From: CAVVWJ01 sp964475685
GTDB lineage: Bacteria > Gemmatimonadota > Gemmatimonadetes > Gemmatimonadales > GWC2-71-9
Length of the DNA: 5,801 nucleotides
Reading direction: 5' to 3'
Assembly: GCA_964475685.1 (NCBI GenBank)
Contig: CAYYXP010000093.1
Coordinates: forward strand, 1 to 5,801
Under the pieces are notes generated by a model. The model saw only the letters and a program-made list of their open reading frames with translations, was not told the origin of the DNA and did no database searches. Positions within the stretch are counted from its first letter, which is position 1. Each line of letters opens with the position of its first letter. Positions 4,328-5,801 of the stretch are shown piece by piece. The translations under genes were made by a program, and so were the position numbers.

Positions 4328-5801
4328 GTGACCCTCTCCCGGCACCTCCTCGCCCCTTCTGTCGCCCTCGCCCTGGCCGCGATGCTCGGCTGCGAGAGCA
4401 CCCTGACCCTTCCGGGTGACGCCGTTCCGGCCCACATCGACATAGTCACCGGGGACGATCAGGCGGGCGTCGTGGGCAGCGCCCTCCCGCTTCCCCTCGT
4501 TGTCCTGGTGACCGACTCGCTCGACCGGGCGGTGATTGACCAGACGGTCGAGTTCACCATACAGAGTGGCGGCGGCCAGGTCTCCCTGGCCAGTGTGCAG
4601 ACCGGTTCCGACGGGCGGGCGTCCACCGAATGGACACTGGGACCGAGCGCCGGAGCCCAGGAAGTCCGGGCGCAGGCGGTCGGCGGCGGGGCACCGGCCA
4701 CCCTCCTGATCACCTTCAGCGCCACTGCCATCTCCGGCTCCGGCTCTCTCATCGCGGCCGTCAGCGGAGACGACCAGACCGCACCCGTCAACTCCGCGCT
4801 CGCCGATTCTCTCGTCGTGAAGGTGAGCGACGGCAACGGCAATCCCGTCAGCGGCGTCACCATCACCTGGACTGCGGTGGGCGGCGGCTCGGTCGATCCC
4901 GCGACGGTGGTTACCGGCACCAATGGGCGCGCGGCAACCGCGCGGGTGCTCGGTTCCACCAGCGGCCAGCAGTCTGCCCAGGCCGCCGGGACCGGCCTCG
5001 CCGGATCTCCGGTCACCTTCGTCCACACGGCAATCCCCTCCAACCCGACCACACTCGCCGCGGTGTCCGGCAACGGGCAGAACGCGCCCGCCGGCTTCGA
5101 AGTCGCCGAAGACCTCGTCGTTCTGCTGACCGACGTCAACGGCAACGGCGTGGGCGGACGGTCGGTCACCTGGGTGGTGGGTGCCGGCGGCGGTACGGTG
5201 AATCCCCAGAACACAACCACCGACCCCAACGGCTTCGCGCGCACCCGGTGGACCCTCGGGGCGACGGCGGGGCCGAACGCCCTGACGGCGGTGTTCTCCG
5301 GCATTCTGCCGGTTCCCTTCAGCGCGACCGGCTCTGCCGACGTGCCGACCAGGATCGCGCTGCAAGGCGGCGACAATCAGTCCGCCCTTGTCGGCCAGAC
5401 GCTGGCGAGCCCGCTGGCCGTGCTGGTCACCGACGCCAACAACAACCCGGTGGAGAACGTCTCGGTAGACTGGACGGCCATCGGCGGCGGCTCGGTGTCG
5501 GCTCCCACGTCGGCCACCAACGCGCAGGGCATCGCCCAGATCACCCGGACGCTGGGTCTCACCCTTGGCACGTACACGACGACGGCCGACGTCCCCGGAC
5601 TGACCGGTACCCCGATCACTTTCACCTCGGACGTCATCATCGGCGCACCGATCAAGATCGCATTCGTGCAGCAGCCCGGCGGTGTAGTTGTCGGCCAGGC
5701 GTTCGCCCCCGACATTCAGGTGGAAATCCTTGACTTGGTCGGAACCCGGGTAATCACGGCCACGAACCTTGTGACCATCTCTTCATCCAGATCGAACACG
5801 C
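4328..5801 (+). CDS. Tandem Ig-like (Big_1/invasin-type) repeat probable lipoprotein, 3' end outside window
   Basis: The frame runs from GTG 4328 to the window edge without a stop, giving 491 visible residues. An in-frame TAA at 4247 and no ATG, GTG or TTG start placed to give a signal peptide upstream favour this start, though no Shine-Dalgarno precedes it. The N-terminus (R5, H6, then LLAPSVALALAAMLG) reads as a signal peptide ending at C22 followed by E23, a somewhat atypical lipobox (M-L-G-C), so lipid anchoring is probable but not certain. Four repeats of about 100 residues follow, at about 36-135, 139-238, 240-338 and 340-441. Each carries a (S/T)G-D/N-Q start, an LxVxVTD-type strand with NGN turn, GGG(S/T/Q)V, and an NG-(R/F/I)A segment. 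A different repeat starts at 442 (IAFVQQPGGVVVGQAF). Such Ig stacks form rods that display adhesive or enzymatic ends at the surface. What the missing C-terminus carries is unknown. Frames on both strands over this region are open but arginine- or proline-biased shadows. Confidence 0.85.
   Translation, partial: MTLSRHLLAPSVALALAAMLGCESTLTLPGDAVPAHIDIVTGDDQAGVVGSALPLPLVVLVTDSLDRAVIDQTVEFTIQSGGGQVSLASVQTGSDGRASTEWTLGPSAGAQEVRAQAVGGGAPATLLITFSATAISGSGSLIAAVSGDDQTAPVNSALADSLVVKVSDGNGNPVSGVTITWTAVGGGSVDPATVVTGTNGRAATARVLGSTSGQQSAQAAGTGLAGSPVTFVHTAIPSNPTTLAAVSGNGQNAPAGFEVAEDLVVLLTDVNGNGVGGRSVTWVVGAGGGTVNPQNTTTDPNGFARTRWTLGATAGPNALTAVFSGILPVPFSATGSADVPTRIALQGGDNQSALVGQTLASPLAVLVTDANNNPVENVSVDWTAIGGGSVSAPTSATNAQGIAQITRTLGLTLGTYTTTADVPGLTGTPITFTSDVIIGAPIKIAFVQQPGGVVVGQAFAPDIQVEILDLVGTRVITATNLVTISSSRSNT
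4433..5650 (+). repeat. Four tandem coding repeats (Ig-like domains), about 300 bp each
   Basis: The units run approximately 4433-4732, 4742-5041, 5045-5341 and 5345-5650. They align at protein level through GDDQ/GNGQ/GDNQ, a VTD or VSD strand end, GGGxV and a threonine-rich final strand. The DNA copies are well diverged, so they are old domain duplications rather than recent ones. Repeat 1 is the most degenerate: the NGN turn is replaced by SLDRAV and the tryptophan of TW(T/V) is replaced by phenylalanine. Confidence 0.8.

Noticed and set aside
3514..4449. Upstream extension of the minus-strand SURF1 frame, giving a 549-residue antisense reading frame over the barrel gene
   Set aside because: The extension has no SURF1 character or recognisable domain, is strongly charged, and lies opposite a clear signal-peptide barrel gene. 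Long open antisense frames are common in GC-rich DNA.
4316..5376. Long minus-strand frames and an arginine-rich plus-strand frame over the Ig-repeat region
   Set aside because: Their composition is skewed to R, G, P and D as expected of out-of-frame reading, they carry no domain motif, and they conflict with the coherent Ig-repeat frame.
1..5801. Search for CRISPR arrays, tRNA/rRNA, insertion-sequence ends, or a defence/toxin system
   Set aside because: No short regularly spaced repeats, cloverleaf-like segments, transposase motifs or toxin-antitoxin-like gene pairs were seen. The only repeats are the diverged protein-coding Ig modules.

Overview
This is a GC-rich bacterial window with densely packed genes. 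It encodes two exported proteins with Gram-negative features (a signal-peptide outer-membrane beta-barrel and a probable lipoprotein) and a SURF1-type cytochrome oxidase assembly factor, so the source is a respiring, diderm bacterium. High GC, scarce or weak Shine-Dalgarno signals and a lipoprotein built of tandem Ig-like repeats resemble Gemmatimonadota or a similar environmental phylum. That placement is inference from style, not from a marker gene.

Layout. Positions 1-2817 hold three plus-strand genes that look like one transcription unit: the C-terminal part of a family 38 alpha-mannosidase (cut by the left window edge), a small YkgJ-type cysteine-cluster protein starting 8 bases after it, and a secreted M19 membrane-dipeptidase-type peptidase starting at a GTG 4 bases after that. 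The SURF1 gene lies on the minus strand (3513 down to 2800), and its last codons overlap the end of the dipeptidase gene tail to tail by 18 bases. A 75-base divergent intergenic region (3514-3588) carries a small inverted repeat and separates SURF1 from a plus-strand beta-barrel outer-membrane protein (3589-4197). A 130-base, conspicuously AT-rich gap follows. The window then ends inside a long plus-strand gene (from 4328) for a probable lipoprotein of at least 491 residues, with four Big_1/invasin-like Ig repeats and the start of a fifth, different repeat. No gene-free stretch exceeds 300 bases.

How they may work together. The first three genes suggest breakdown of glycan- and peptide-containing material. 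The mannosidase and dipeptidase families are both zinc-dependent, and the protein between them has a predicted metal-binding cysteine cluster. SURF1 serves respiration and sits alone here, without cytochrome oxidase genes. The barrel and the Ig-repeat protein are envelope or surface components. I see no RNA gene, CRISPR array, insertion sequence or phage gene, and no clear sign of an undescribed multi-gene system. The items most worth a check are the metal-protein/metalloenzyme gene order, the inverted repeat between SURF1 and the barrel gene, and the AT-rich leader of the Ig-repeat gene.
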